From: an uncultured Clostridia bacterium
GTDB lineage: Bacteria; Bacillota; Clostridia; Christensenellales; Borkfalkiaceae
Assembly (NCBI GenBank): GCA_947625245.1
Contig: CANQNO010000004.1
Span: 48,986-112,985 of the forward strand
DNA: 64,000 bases
Reading direction: 5' to 3'
The notes under the pieces are model-generated. The model was not told where the DNA came from, did not search any database, and was given only the letters and a program-made list of their open reading frames with translations. Of the stretch, positions 50,436-58,569 are shown in pieces. Numbering within the stretch: position 1 is the stretch's first letter; each line of letters opens with the position of its first letter. Made by a program: the position numbers and the translations under genes.

Positions 50436-52238
50436 TCAGTTTTTTCCGACTTCTTTTACAAGTCCGTCCTCTATAAGTTCTTCTATGCTTTCATAAGGAT
50501 ACATTGCCGCATAGTCGCGTTCGGTCACTTTGTTCCGCTTTACCGCGCCCATACCTTCGAGCATCTCGTCTATGAGCCGCACGGCTTTTTTTACGCCGAG
50601 AGGGCTTTTTATTTTTACCATCAAAGGGGTACCGCGCATGCTCTTGTTGTCCGAAACGTCCACATGGTGATAGACCGAAGTTTTGTATGCGGCTGGGTCG
50701 AGGGAAAGATACAGGCACAGCGTTTTGCCGCGGATCTTGAAGCGGGCTATAGTCTCCCTGCCCTTGTTGAAACGTTCGGAACTCCACCCGACGTTGGAAT
50801 TCACCTTTGCATAGGACAACAACGCGGTCTTTACCCTGCCGTAATAGTCCTTCTGTTCGTCCGTGCTCTGGATTATGCGCGCTATGAACGAGCGGTTGTA
50901 CTTCATCATGTGCTCGAAATCGACGGAACCGCTTAAAGCTATCATGTCGTCGGTGACTTCGCCCTTTGCGGGGGTCTCGCTCAGTTCGTCCACCATTACC
51001 CCGAGGAGCGCGGCGTCCGATATGCCCTCGCCTTCAGGCTCCTTTTCTTCCGTCCGTTCGTCCTCCACAAGCTCGCTGACCGTAACTATCGAATCGTCCT
51101 GTTCGGACTTTGCGCCCTTTATTACGACGCCTGCGGCTATAAGGGCTTTGAGCTCGTCTATGCGCCTGTTGACTTCTTTGAACCTGCCGTCGACGTTTTT
51201 GTTGACTTCGTCAGATACGTATTCGGTAATTTTGCCTATCCCGTCCTCGTCGATGACAATGTCGTACTCGTGGTTTTCCTGCGATTCTATGAGCTTGTCG
51301 GAAATGTTCTTGCACATGGACTCGCTGTCAACCACCTCGGGCATGCCGTGCAAAATCTGTTCGGCGACTTTGTCGGCAATTTCGTCCGTGTCTATTTCGG
51401 GCAGGTAATTCGAAAGCGCGGAAGCGGCTTTATCCGCAATCGCGTCCTCGTTTATGCCCGCAACGGTGATTTTTTCGCTGATTTTTGCAGCCATTTCGTC
51501 GTAATCGGCGTTTTCTTCGGCATAGTTAAGCGCCGATCGCAGCTTTTCCGCCACAGAAGCCGAAATGGAGTCGTAATCCAGCTTTTCGGCAATGCCCTCG
51601 GAAATCGAACGGCAGCCGTCGTCGTCGACAAGTATGTCGAAGTCCTCCGCCTTTATGGAGCCGACTTTCAAAGCTACCCTGTCGGCAAGCTCTTCCTCGT
51701 CGATATTGAGGTCTACAGGTTCGGAAAGGGCATACGTGCGGGGCGCGCCGTCCTTTGCCGGGGCGGGTTCGGAGACGCCGTCGGGCACCACTATCTGCTC
51801 TGCGACCTTGCAAGCGATGTAGTCGGCGGAAATCTGCTCCTGCACGGGCAAAATGCCGGCGATCTTTTCGGCGAGCCTGTCGTAATCTATCTCCTGCCTT
51901 GCGCCGGGCTGCTGGTATTGGTAGGAACGCATGGGCGAAACTTCCGCCCATTCGCGGATTATTCTTTTGAGTTCGGTAAACACGCTGGCGTTCTGCGCCG
52001 CTATAAAGTCGAGCTCGCGCCTCAAACTCTTTATTTCTTCGCGCAAAGAAGCGTAATTCCCGCCGTCCGCGCCGTCGTTGCCGCAAAGTTTTTCTATTCC
52101 CGCGTTGGTTTTTACGACTTCGCCGTAAAGCTCGTCGACCCTCGCGGAAATCTCTTTATCCATCCCGATGATTATGTCGGCTTTTTTTACGTTCTTTTGG
52201 TTGCGCTTGTAATCGCTTTCACGCTCCGCCCTTGCCAT
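50436..52238 (-). CDS. Acidic repeat-rich protein of unknown function
   Basis: I do not recognise this 600-residue soluble protein. ATG at 52238 is chosen because GAGG lies six bases upstream. Residues 1-100 are helical, probably coiled-coil. Residues 118-345 contain about ten copies of a 12-14-residue helix motif, roughly D-x-D-x-I-A-x-K-V-A-E-K-I, spaced 13-40 residues. An acidic linker follows (385-435). Residues 440-600 form a compact C-terminal domain with KTLCLYLSLDPAAY and TPLMVKIKSPLGVKKA blocks. No signal or membrane segment. It has its own promoter and leads the rnj-trmR-trhP-aroA-dinB run, after a hairpin. A structural or scaffold role is conceivable; no function is claimed. Confidence 0.7.
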   Translation of the reverse strand: MARAERESDYKRNQKNVKKADIIIGMDKEISARVDELYGEVVKTNAGIEKLCGNDGADGGNYASLREEIKSLRRELDFIAAQNASVFTELKRIIREWAEVSPMRSYQYQQPGARQEIDYDRLAEKIAGILPVQEQISADYIACKVAEQIVVPDGVSEPAPAKDGAPRTYALSEPVDLNIDEEELADRVALKVGSIKAEDFDILVDDDGCRSISEGIAEKLDYDSISASVAEKLRSALNYAEENADYDEMAAKISEKITVAGINEDAIADKAASALSNYLPEIDTDEIADKVAEQILHGMPEVVDSESMCKNISDKLIESQENHEYDIVIDEDGIGKITEYVSDEVNKNVDGRFKEVNRRIDELKALIAAGVVIKGAKSEQDDSIVTVSELVEDERTEEKEPEGEGISDAALLGVMVDELSETPAKGEVTDDMIALSGSVDFEHMMKYNRSFIARIIQSTDEQKDYYGRVKTALLSYAKVNSNVGWSSERFNKGRETIARFKIRGKTLCLYLSLDPAAYKTSVYHHVDVSDNKSMRGTPLMVKIKSPLGVKKAVRLIDEMLEGMGAVKRNKVTERDYAAMYPYESIEELIEDGLVKEVGKN

Positions 52239-52292
52239 CTGATACCTCGTTATATGCGTTTTAAGGCAAACGCCCATATAATCTCATTAAAT

Positions 52293-52321
52293 ATTTTACA
52301 TCAAAAGGAAAAAAAAGTAAA
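52293..52321 (-). promoter_or_regulatory. Promoter of the repeat-rich protein and rnj run
   Basis: On the minus strand TTTACT (52316-52321) and TAAAAT (52293-52298) are 17 bases apart. The spacer contains an eight-T stretch. Confidence 0.5.
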
Positions 52322-52458
52322 TACAAATATGTAACTTTTTGAGTTAATTTAAAAAAATTTTGCACCTCTGCAAATTCCCGCCCGCCCCGAAACGTAAGCC
52401 CTTCGGTTAATTTATTTTCAACCGAAAAAATATTTATGCAAAAGTTTGCTGAAAACAC

Positions 52459-52487
52459 TTGTAAAATTCAACGGTATGTATTATAAT
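52459..52487 (+). promoter_or_regulatory. Sigma-A promoter of serC-serA
   Basis: TTGTAA (52459-52464), 17-base spacer, TATAAT (52482-52487). The leader of about 20 bases contains a full AAGGAGG. Confidence 0.65.
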
Positions 52488-52513
52488 TTTTATAGTTGTT
52501 AAGGAGGATTTTT

Positions 52514-53599
52514 ATGATCAACAGAGTTTACAATTTTTCCGCAGGTCCCTCTATGCTTCCTCTGGAAGTATTGAAAAGGGTTCAGAGCAAGCTTCTCGAC
52601 TATGAAGGCTCGGGCATGAGCGTTATGGAAATGAGCCACCGCTCTAAGTACTATGACGCAATCAACAACGAAGCCGAAAGCTTGTTGAGAGAGCTTATGC
52701 ACGTACCCGACAATTACGACATAATTTTTGTTCAGGGCGGCGCGTCGATGCAGTTTGAGGCAATTCCCCTCAACATTCATGTCAACGGCAAAGCAGACTA
52801 TATTCTTTCGGGTAACTTCTCTACCAAATCTTATAAAGAAGCTAAGAAGTTCACCGACGCGAGAGCGGCTGCAAGCAGCGAGGACAAAAACTTCACTTAT
52901 ATTCCCGAAACCACGGTCGATTCCTTCAGACCCGATGCGGACTATGTACATATTTGCTACAACAACACCATTTACGGCACACGCTTTACCAAGTTGCCCG
53001 AAACTCCCGCCGGAGTTCCCCTTGTAGGCGACGTTTCTTCGAATATCCTCAGCCAGGAAATCGACGTAAGCAAGTTCGGCGTTCTGTACGGCGGCGCACA
53101 GAAGAACGTGGCGCCCGCGGGCGTAACCGTTGTAATAGTACGCAAAGACTTGCAGGACAAGTGGTCGGACATCTGCCCCACAATGCTTAAATGGAGCACC
53201 CAGATAGCTCAGAAGAGCCTGTACAACACTCCTCCCTGCTGGTCCACTTATGTGGCTATGGAAGTGTTCCGTTACCTCAAAGAGATCGGCGGCGTTCCCG
53301 CTATGCAGAAGATCAACGAAGAAAAGGCAAAGATACTCTATGACTATCTCGACGAATCCAAATTCTTCGTCAACAAGGTCAACAAGAAAGACCGTTCGCT
53401 CATGAACGTACCTTTCTTCTCGCCCTCTGCGGAACTCGACGCAAAATTCATTGCGGAAGCGGCTAAAGAAGGTCTCGTAACCCTTAAGGGCCACAAGCTT
53501 GTAGGCGGTATGAGAGCAAGCATTTACAACGCTATGCCCATCGAAGGCGTTAAGAAGCTGGTTGCGTTCATGAAGAAGTTTGAGGTGGAAAATGGCTAA
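52514..53599 (+). CDS. serC: Phosphoserine aminotransferase
   Basis: A 361-residue PLP aminotransferase for serine synthesis. ATG at 52514 is preceded by AAGGAGG at six bases; an upstream start in frame would precede the ribosome site. Blocks: VYNFSAGPSMLP, GGASMQFEA, and the PLP-lysine region YGGAQKNVAPAG. Standard length. It overlaps serA by eight bases. The codon use (many AAG, GGC and GTA) looks like that of a well expressed gene. Confidence 0.96.
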   Translation: MINRVYNFSAGPSMLPLEVLKRVQSKLLDYEGSGMSVMEMSHRSKYYDAINNEAESLLRELMHVPDNYDIIFVQGGASMQFEAIPLNIHVNGKADYILSGNFSTKSYKEAKKFTDARAAASSEDKNFTYIPETTVDSFRPDADYVHICYNNTIYGTRFTKLPETPAGVPLVGDVSSNILSQEIDVSKFGVLYGGAQKNVAPAGVTVVIVRKDLQDKWSDICPTMLKWSTQIAQKSLYNTPPCWSTYVAMEVFRYLKEIGGVPAMQKINEEKAKILYDYLDESKFFVNKVNKKDRSLMNVPFFSPSAELDAKFIAEAAKEGLVTLKGHKLVGGMRASIYNAMPIEGVKKLVAFMKKFEVENG

Positions 53600-54749
53600 A
53601 ATATTAAAGCTCAACGCCATAAGCCCTCTTGCGGAACCCTATTTTGAGGGTTATGAATATTCCGACAGCGTAACGTCGCCCGACGGCATTATGGTAAGAA
53701 GCGCCGCCATGGCGGACTATGCCGTAAACGACAACCTTGTAGCGGTTGCGCGCGCAGGCGCAGGCACCAACAACATACCCGTTGCGGATTATGCAAAAAA
53801 GGGCATTGTGGTATTCAATACCCCCGGCGCTAACGCAAATGCGGTTAAAGAACTTGTTATTTGCGAGCTCTTCCTCGGCGGAAGAAAGATTACCGACGCC
53901 ATTGACTGGGCTAAAACCCTTAAAGGCGAAGGCGAAAACGTTTCCAAACTGGTTGAAAAGGGCAAGGGCAAGTTCGTAGGTCACGAAATTATGGGCAAGA
54001 CCCTCGGCGTTATAGGTTTGGGCGCGATAGGCATTAAAGTCGCAAACGCGGCAGCCGCGCTCGGCATGAACGTAATAAGTTCCGACCCCTTCCTCTCCGT
54101 AAAGAACGCCGTTATGCTCGACCCCTCCGTTAAACTTGTTGCGGACCGCGAAGAAATTTACGAGAAAGCAGATTTTATTACCGTTCACGTACCTTTGACG
54201 CCCGACACACGCGAAATGTTCAACAAGGAAACATTTGCTAAGATGAAGGACGGCGCGGTGCTTATAAACAACAGCCGCGGCGAACTTGTGAACATTGACG
54301 CGGTTATAGAAGCTTTGGAAAGCGGCAAGCTCGAAAGATACATTACCGACTTCCCTTCGGACAATCTTATAGGCGTTAAAAACGCGATCTGCGTACCCCA
54401 CCTCGGCGCGAGCACTCCCGAAGCGGAGGACAACTGCGCTGTTATGGCGGCAAGCCAGCTTAAAGATTACATCGAAAACGGCAATATCGTGAACAGCGTT
54501 AACTATCCCGCGGTTTGTCTGCCCCGCGGCGGCAAACAGAGACTTTGCGTACATCATCTTACAGCCGAATCGGCGCTCACCGAAATAATTAAAGAGGTTG
54601 AAGCGCTGGGCGCGAAAGTTGAGAATATGCAAAACGCGGCAAAGGGCGATTATTCCTATCTTGTATGCAACCTTTCCAAAGAGATCAATGCGGCAGGTCT
54701 TAAAAAGATAGCCGGCGTGAAAGGCGTTATCAGGGTAAGAGCTTTATAA
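53592..54749 (+). CDS. serA: D-3-phosphoglycerate dehydrogenase
   Basis: A 385-residue NAD-dependent enzyme, first step of serine synthesis. ATG at 53592 has GAGG upstream and overlaps the end of serC. NAD-binding GLGAIGIKVANA is at about residue 140. The catalytic Arg is in NNSRGELVN, followed by the Glu-containing segment and the His in HLGASTPEAE. A shortened C-terminal domain (about 315-385) resembles the ACT domain that allows feedback control by serine. A strong terminator follows. Confidence 0.95.
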   Translation: MAKILKLNAISPLAEPYFEGYEYSDSVTSPDGIMVRSAAMADYAVNDNLVAVARAGAGTNNIPVADYAKKGIVVFNTPGANANAVKELVICELFLGGRKITDAIDWAKTLKGEGENVSKLVEKGKGKFVGHEIMGKTLGVIGLGAIGIKVANAAAALGMNVISSDPFLSVKNAVMLDPSVKLVADREEIYEKADFITVHVPLTPDTREMFNKETFAKMKDGAVLINNSRGELVNIDAVIEALESGKLERYITDFPSDNLIGVKNAICVPHLGASTPEAEDNCAVMAASQLKDYIENGNIVNSVNYPAVCLPRGGKQRLCVHHLTAESALTEIIKEVEALGAKVENMQNAAKGDYSYLVCNLSKEINAAGLKKIAGVKGVIRVRAL

Positions 54750-54770
54750 TAGTCTTAACTAATAATTACG

Positions 54771-54797
54771 GGCGGCGGCGCAATCCGCCGCCTTTTT
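54771..54797 (+). terminator. Terminator of serC-serA
   Basis: GGCGGCG and CGCCGCC arms (54771-54777, 54786-54792) are followed by TTTTTGTTT, about 20 bases after the serA stop. Confidence 0.88.
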
Positions 54798-54830
54798 GTT
54801 TATTTACAAGCCGCACGGCTGAAAAAGTAC

Positions 54831-54860
54831 GTATAAAAAATCCGACCTCCGCGCATAATA
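54831..54860 (+). promoter_or_regulatory. Candidate sigma-G (forespore) promoter of the 48-residue gene
   Basis: GTATA (54831-54835), 18 bases, CATAATA (54854-54860): both hexamers match the sigma-G consensus GHATR and CATNHTA. The predicted start falls near 54866-54867, inside the loop of an inverted repeat. Confidence 0.6.
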
Positions 54861-54878
54861 GATAAAAAACGCGGAGGT
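54845..54878 (+). promoter_or_regulatory. Inverted repeat burying the ribosome site of the 48-residue gene
   Basis: ACCTCCGCG (54845-54853) and CGCGGAGGT (54870-54878) are perfect complements. The right arm contains the GGAGG ribosome site, and the 16-base loop starts exactly with the -10 CATAATA. On the minus strand the same hairpin is followed by CGGATTTTTT and might end spoIVA transcripts. Confidence 0.75.
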
Positions 54879-54883
54879 TTTAT

Positions 54884-55030
54884 ATGGGAAAGAAAAAGAA
54901 AAAGATTGCCAGATTGACCGAAGAGCAATATAACGCTTACATCACAAGCCTTAGGGAATCGCACTCGCTCGGCACATACGGAACGTGCGCTCCTCCCCTG
55001 CCCCGCAAAGACGAAAACAAGAAAGATTGA
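54884..55030 (+). CDS. 48-residue Lys-rich protein, probably sporulation-expressed
   Basis: A short gene of 49 codons, starting ATG after GGAGG at six bases and stopping just before the convergent spoIVA end. The product begins MGKKKKKIARLTEEQYNAY and is basic at both ends, with one Cys, a Pro pair and a polar tail; it has no signal or membrane segment. It does not match the small acid-soluble spore protein motifs I know. A sigma-G-type promoter, a strong ribosome site and its place beside spoIVA suggest a forespore product, perhaps DNA- or RNA-associated. Function is not claimed. Confidence 0.72.
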   Translation: MGKKKKKIARLTEEQYNAYITSLRESHSLGTYGTCAPPLPRKDENKKD

Positions 55031-56506
55031 TTAAAGAAGTATGCAGATCACGCCGCCGCGTCCCTCGTTTATTATACGGGTGATAGCGCGGCGCATTTTG
55101 TTTTTGGCTTCTTCGGGCATACATGTGACTTTGCCGGAAAGTCCGTCCTTGACCATTCCGCGCAGGGATTTCCCGAAAACGTTGGTATCCCACATGTCAT
55201 CCGGGTGGGTTTCGAAGCCGTTCATCATGCCCTGAACTATGCTTTCGGACTGGGCCGCCGCGCCCATTATGGGGCTGACCTCGCCGCTGACGTCCACCTT
55301 TACTATGTGATAACTCGGCGCGGTTGCGCGGAGCTTTATTCCCACGCTGCCGCCCTGACGCACCACCGCGGGGCTTTCGAGGCTCATATCCTCGTCCGAA
55401 GGCTGGACTATGCCGTAGCCGTTTACGCGGGCGCACTCGAACGCGTCCTTAATTTTATCGTAACTCCTTTTGGCTTCGGAAGCGCCGCGCACGTATTTTA
55501 TGAGCGAATATTCGTCCGAAAGGGCTTCCCCCGCTATTTCGGACAGCATATCGAAGAAAATGCCGTCCTTTACGTCTACGGTGAACTTTGCCTTGCCGTC
55601 GGCGAGATTGAGGTTTACGGCTACTTCGCTCTTCCAGAATTTGCAATCGGCAAAAGCGCCGTCGAGCGAGGAGCAGTCTTTCATTTTATTTATTCCGCCC
55701 GAAAGGGCTTTGATTTTGGAAATCAGCTCGGAAAGGGCGGAACCGTCCTGCGGCAAAAAGCGCATCCACTGCGGGATATCCACGTCGACGGACGTTACGG
55801 GGAACTCGAAAAGCACGGCGCGGAGAATATCCAAAAGCCCGCTTTCGTCCAGCTCGCGGCAGTTTGCCGCAATGCAGGTTGCGCCGTATTTTTCTTCGAG
55901 CGAGGATTTGAGACGGGAGTTTTCCTCGGCAGACGGGTTGACGCAGTTTAAGATTATGACAAACGGTTTACCCGACTGTTTGAGCGCGGAAACGGCTTTT
56001 TCCTCGGCGGAGACATAGCCCGCGCGGGGGATATCGGCTATGCTGCCGTCCGTAGTCACGAGCAGACCTATTGTGGAGTGCTCTTTTATCACCTTTTCGG
56101 TACCGAACTCCGCGGCGCGTTCGAAGGGAAGCGGCTCGTCGCTCCAGGGAGTGTTTACAAGACGGGGCGCGCCGTCCTCTTCAAAGCCCTGCGCGCCTTC
56201 GGTCACAAAGCCCACGCAGTCGCAAAACCGCACTCTTGCGGAAGCGTTGTCTATTTTGACCTCCGCGGCGTTGGCGGGCACGAATTTGGGCTCGGTGGTA
56301 TAAACGCTCTTGCCCGAACCCGATTGGGGCAATTCGTCCACCATAACGTTGCGGGCGTTGCCGTCCTCCGCATTGGGTATTACAAGCCCCGTCATAAATC
56401 TGTTTATAAGGGTGGATTTGCCCGTACGCGCAGGTCCGACCACTCCTATATATATGTCGCCGCCGCTCCTTTTGGCGATATCCTCGTAAACATTGTAATC
56501 AACCAT
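55031..56506 (-). CDS. spoIVA: Stage IV sporulation protein A (SpoIVA), spore coat ATPase
   Basis: A 491-residue cytoskeletal ATPase that polymerises on the forespore surface as the base of the coat. ATG at 56506 follows GGAGG at six bases. N-terminus VDYNVYEDIAKRSGGDIYIG is nearly invariant in the family, with Walker A GPARTGKS and the TDGSIADIPR block; the C-terminal region ends in GRGGVICILL. Full length. An 11-base inverted repeat covers its ribosome site. It ends at the convergent small gene with no space between the stop codons. Confidence 0.96.
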   Translation of the reverse strand: MVDYNVYEDIAKRSGGDIYIGVVGPARTGKSTLINRFMTGLVIPNAEDGNARNVMVDELPQSGSGKSVYTTEPKFVPANAAEVKIDNASARVRFCDCVGFVTEGAQGFEEDGAPRLVNTPWSDEPLPFERAAEFGTEKVIKEHSTIGLLVTTDGSIADIPRAGYVSAEEKAVSALKQSGKPFVIILNCVNPSAEENSRLKSSLEEKYGATCIAANCRELDESGLLDILRAVLFEFPVTSVDVDIPQWMRFLPQDGSALSELISKIKALSGGINKMKDCSSLDGAFADCKFWKSEVAVNLNLADGKAKFTVDVKDGIFFDMLSEIAGEALSDEYSLIKYVRGASEAKRSYDKIKDAFECARVNGYGIVQPSDEDMSLESPAVVRQGGSVGIKLRATAPSYHIVKVDVSGEVSPIMGAAAQSESIVQGMMNGFETHPDDMWDTNVFGKSLRGMVKDGLSGKVTCMPEEAKNKMRRAITRIINEGRGGVICILL

Positions 56507-56509
56507 TAA

Positions 56510-56553
56510 ACGCCTCCGCAAAAACTATGTATAATAGCTTACTGCGGAGGCGT
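56510..56553 (-). promoter_or_regulatory. Inverted repeat burying the spoIVA ribosome site
   Basis: ACGCCTCCGCA and TGCGGAGGCGT, perfect 11-base arms at 56510-56520 and 56543-56553 with a 22-base loop. In the minus-strand mRNA the 3' arm contains GGAGG of spoIVA, and the loop contains TATTATACATAG, a possible -10 (sigma-A- or sigma-E-like). Confidence 0.7.
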
Positions 56554-56579
56554 CCGGTTTAGAACGGAAATTTAATTTT

Positions 56580-57773
56580 TTAAGCCCTTAAAGTGACGAA
56601 AGCATAAAATTCTTTGAGTTCGTCCTCGCCGTCGAAGGCGCCCAAATACATATAATCGCCCATCGTGCCCGACAGCACGGCGGGAACGCGGCGGCTCATC
56701 TTTACGTGCGCGCCGTACTTTTGGATTATGTCGCCGTGCGAATACCTGTATTTTTTGGCGTCCCGCCTGCCCGCAAAACCGCAAAAATACTTCTTGCCCG
56801 CCGTAACGTCCGTTTTGCCGTACGCCATGGCGTCGGCATAAATTTTGTAGACGTCGACGGAATTTGCAAAGTTTATCATTTCGGGCGAAACCCCGCCGCT
56901 CGGCCGCATATTGACTTCAAGACCTGCCAATTCGCCCTTTTTGCCCAACGGGCCGTCCGACAGCAGGCGGAAAAATTCAAAATGTATAAACCGCGACTTT
57001 ACGCCGAAAGCCTTTACCGCCCTTCTGCCCGCCTCGCGGATATCTTCGGCAAGCTCTTTTACTATATAGAACAGGCAGTCGTCGGCGTTGTTTACTACGT
57101 CCATAACCGATTTGGGGGTTATGTTGCCCGTCTCGAACAGGGGATCGCCCGAACCGTCGATCACCGCGTCGTAAGACTGCACTTCGCCGTCTACGTACTC
57201 TTCCATTATATAATTTATGTTTTTGCCTTGCGCGTCCTTTAAAAACGCGGCAAGTTCCGCGTCCGACGAGAGCTTGTGCGTAGAACTTGCTCCGACGCCG
57301 TTGTCGGGCTTGACTATTACGGGATAGCCGACTTCGGCTATAAATTTACGGCAGGCGGCGGGCGATTTTGCAAGCGTGAAACGCGCCGTATTTATGCCCG
57401 CCTTTTTGTAGTACTTTTTCATTTCGGACTTCAATTTAATTTTTTTGACGTCCTTTAGAGTAAAGCCCGTGCCTACGTTGAAATCTGTGCGCAGGCGGGC
57501 GTCCTGTTCCAGCCAATACTCGTTGTTGCTTTCTATAAAGTCTATCCTGCCGTATTTGAACGCGAAAAACGCAACGGCGCGGTAGACTTCGCCGTAATTT
57601 TCGAGAGACGGAACCTTGTAATATTCCGTAAGCGAAGCTATAAGCTCCTGCGGGAGTTCGTTATACGGTCTGTCGCCTATGCCTAAAACGTTGAAACCGT
57701 CGTCTTTGAGACAGCGGCAGAAACGCCAATAATTATCGGGAAAATCGGGTGAAACAAATATGAAGTTTTTCAT
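56580..57773 (-). CDS. ATP-grasp ligase of unknown substrate
   Basis: A 397-residue ATP-grasp protein. ATG at 57773 is preceded by AGAGG at five bases. Residues 1-95 are the preATP-grasp Rossmann part (FVSPDFPDNYWRFCRCL). The ATP-grasp fold spans about 105-300, with the nucleotide lysine in GYPVIVKPDNGVGASST, the hinge EEYVDGEV, and a metal-binding EVNMRPSGG block. It is related to carbamoyl-phosphate-synthase-type and biotin-carboxylase-like ligases of secondary metabolism. Last of four linked genes, after two esterases and a lipase; the acid and amine or other acceptor it would join are unknown. Confidence 0.82.
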   Translation of the reverse strand: MKNFIFVSPDFPDNYWRFCRCLKDDGFNVLGIGDRPYNELPQELIASLTEYYKVPSLENYGEVYRAVAFFAFKYGRIDFIESNNEYWLEQDARLRTDFNVGTGFTLKDVKKIKLKSEMKKYYKKAGINTARFTLAKSPAACRKFIAEVGYPVIVKPDNGVGASSTHKLSSDAELAAFLKDAQGKNINYIMEEYVDGEVQSYDAVIDGSGDPLFETGNITPKSVMDVVNNADDCLFYIVKELAEDIREAGRRAVKAFGVKSRFIHFEFFRLLSDGPLGKKGELAGLEVNMRPSGGVSPEMINFANSVDVYKIYADAMAYGKTDVTAGKKYFCGFAGRRDAKKYRYSHGDIIQKYGAHVKMSRRVPAVLSGTMGDYMYLGAFDGEDELKEFYAFVTLRA

Positions 57774-57781
57774 ATGTACCT

Positions 57782-58531
57782 CTACAGATCCAGAAGTTTG
57801 GGTAAAAAGTACGCCGCCTGTACGTACCACCATTCCCAATCGTGCCTTACGTCGTTACCCCAAAAATCGAAAGTTGCGTTTATGTCTTTTTCGGCGAGCA
57901 CTTCGGCAAAACGCCGCGTACTTTCGAGCGTTTCGTTTTCCCACGCGCCCTGCCCTACGCAAAAAATCAGCCTGCCCGAACGGTATTTTTCGAGATAAGG
58001 ATGGTCGGGAGGCATATTTTTTATGAATTGCTGCGGCGAGTTTATATAAGTCAGATCGTCGTGATAGCCGCCGAAGCGGTATTCGTTTGTGTAAACGCCG
58101 CTAAGGCACATTGCGCCGTCGAAGAGTTCGGGAAAGCGGAAATACAAAGTAGCCGCATGCAGCGCACCTAAGCTTATGCCCGTTACGGTAAACTTTGCAA
58201 AATCGCCGCCGCCTGTGTTTATTGAGGAAAAGAGCTTTAACGCCTCACGCACGATATACTCTATCCAGCGCTCGTGCAGCTCTATGCGGGCGCGCTCGTC
58301 GCCCTGCGCGGAAAGGGTTTCCCCGTCGATGCTGTCTATCGTGAAGACCTGTATTTTTCCGCTCTCTATGTAGGGCATGTATACGTCGAGCATGTGCATA
58401 TCCTCGAACTCGTAAAACCTGCCGTTTTCGCAAGGTATGCACAAAAACGGTTTGCCGCCTTCGCCGTAAACCTTGTATTCCCTTTCGCGGTTTAGTATTT
58501 TGCTGAAAAATTTGCCGTATTGCGTTTTCAT
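57782..58531 (-). CDS. Esterase D/Fes-type alpha/beta hydrolase
   Basis: A 249-residue putative esterase. The nucleophile Ser is in TGISLGA and the likely catalytic His in DVRHDWEWWY near the C-terminus, the pattern of the esterase-D-type family. No signal peptide. The ATG lacks a clear ribosome site, but a TATAAT lies about 11 bases upstream; a weak internal promoter is possible. It ends eight bases before the ATP-grasp gene. Confidence 0.82.
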   Translation of the reverse strand: MKTQYGKFFSKILNREREYKVYGEGGKPFLCIPCENGRFYEFEDMHMLDVYMPYIESGKIQVFTIDSIDGETLSAQGDERARIELHERWIEYIVREALKLFSSINTGGGDFAKFTVTGISLGALHAATLYFRFPELFDGAMCLSGVYTNEYRFGGYHDDLTYINSPQQFIKNMPPDHPYLEKYRSGRLIFCVGQGAWENETLESTRRFAEVLAEKDINATFDFWGNDVRHDWEWWYVQAAYFLPKLLDL

Positions 58532-58569
58532 AAGACGGTTATATTATATGAAATTGCCCGCGTAAAGAT

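Noticed and set aside
52261-52458. A 65-codon frame on the minus strand upstream of the repeat-rich protein
   Set aside because: AT-rich, no ribosome site, and it overlaps the promoter assigned to the downstream gene.
52499-54632. Long frames opposite serC and serA
   Set aside because: Both are antisense to strongly conserved enzymes with good ribosome sites.
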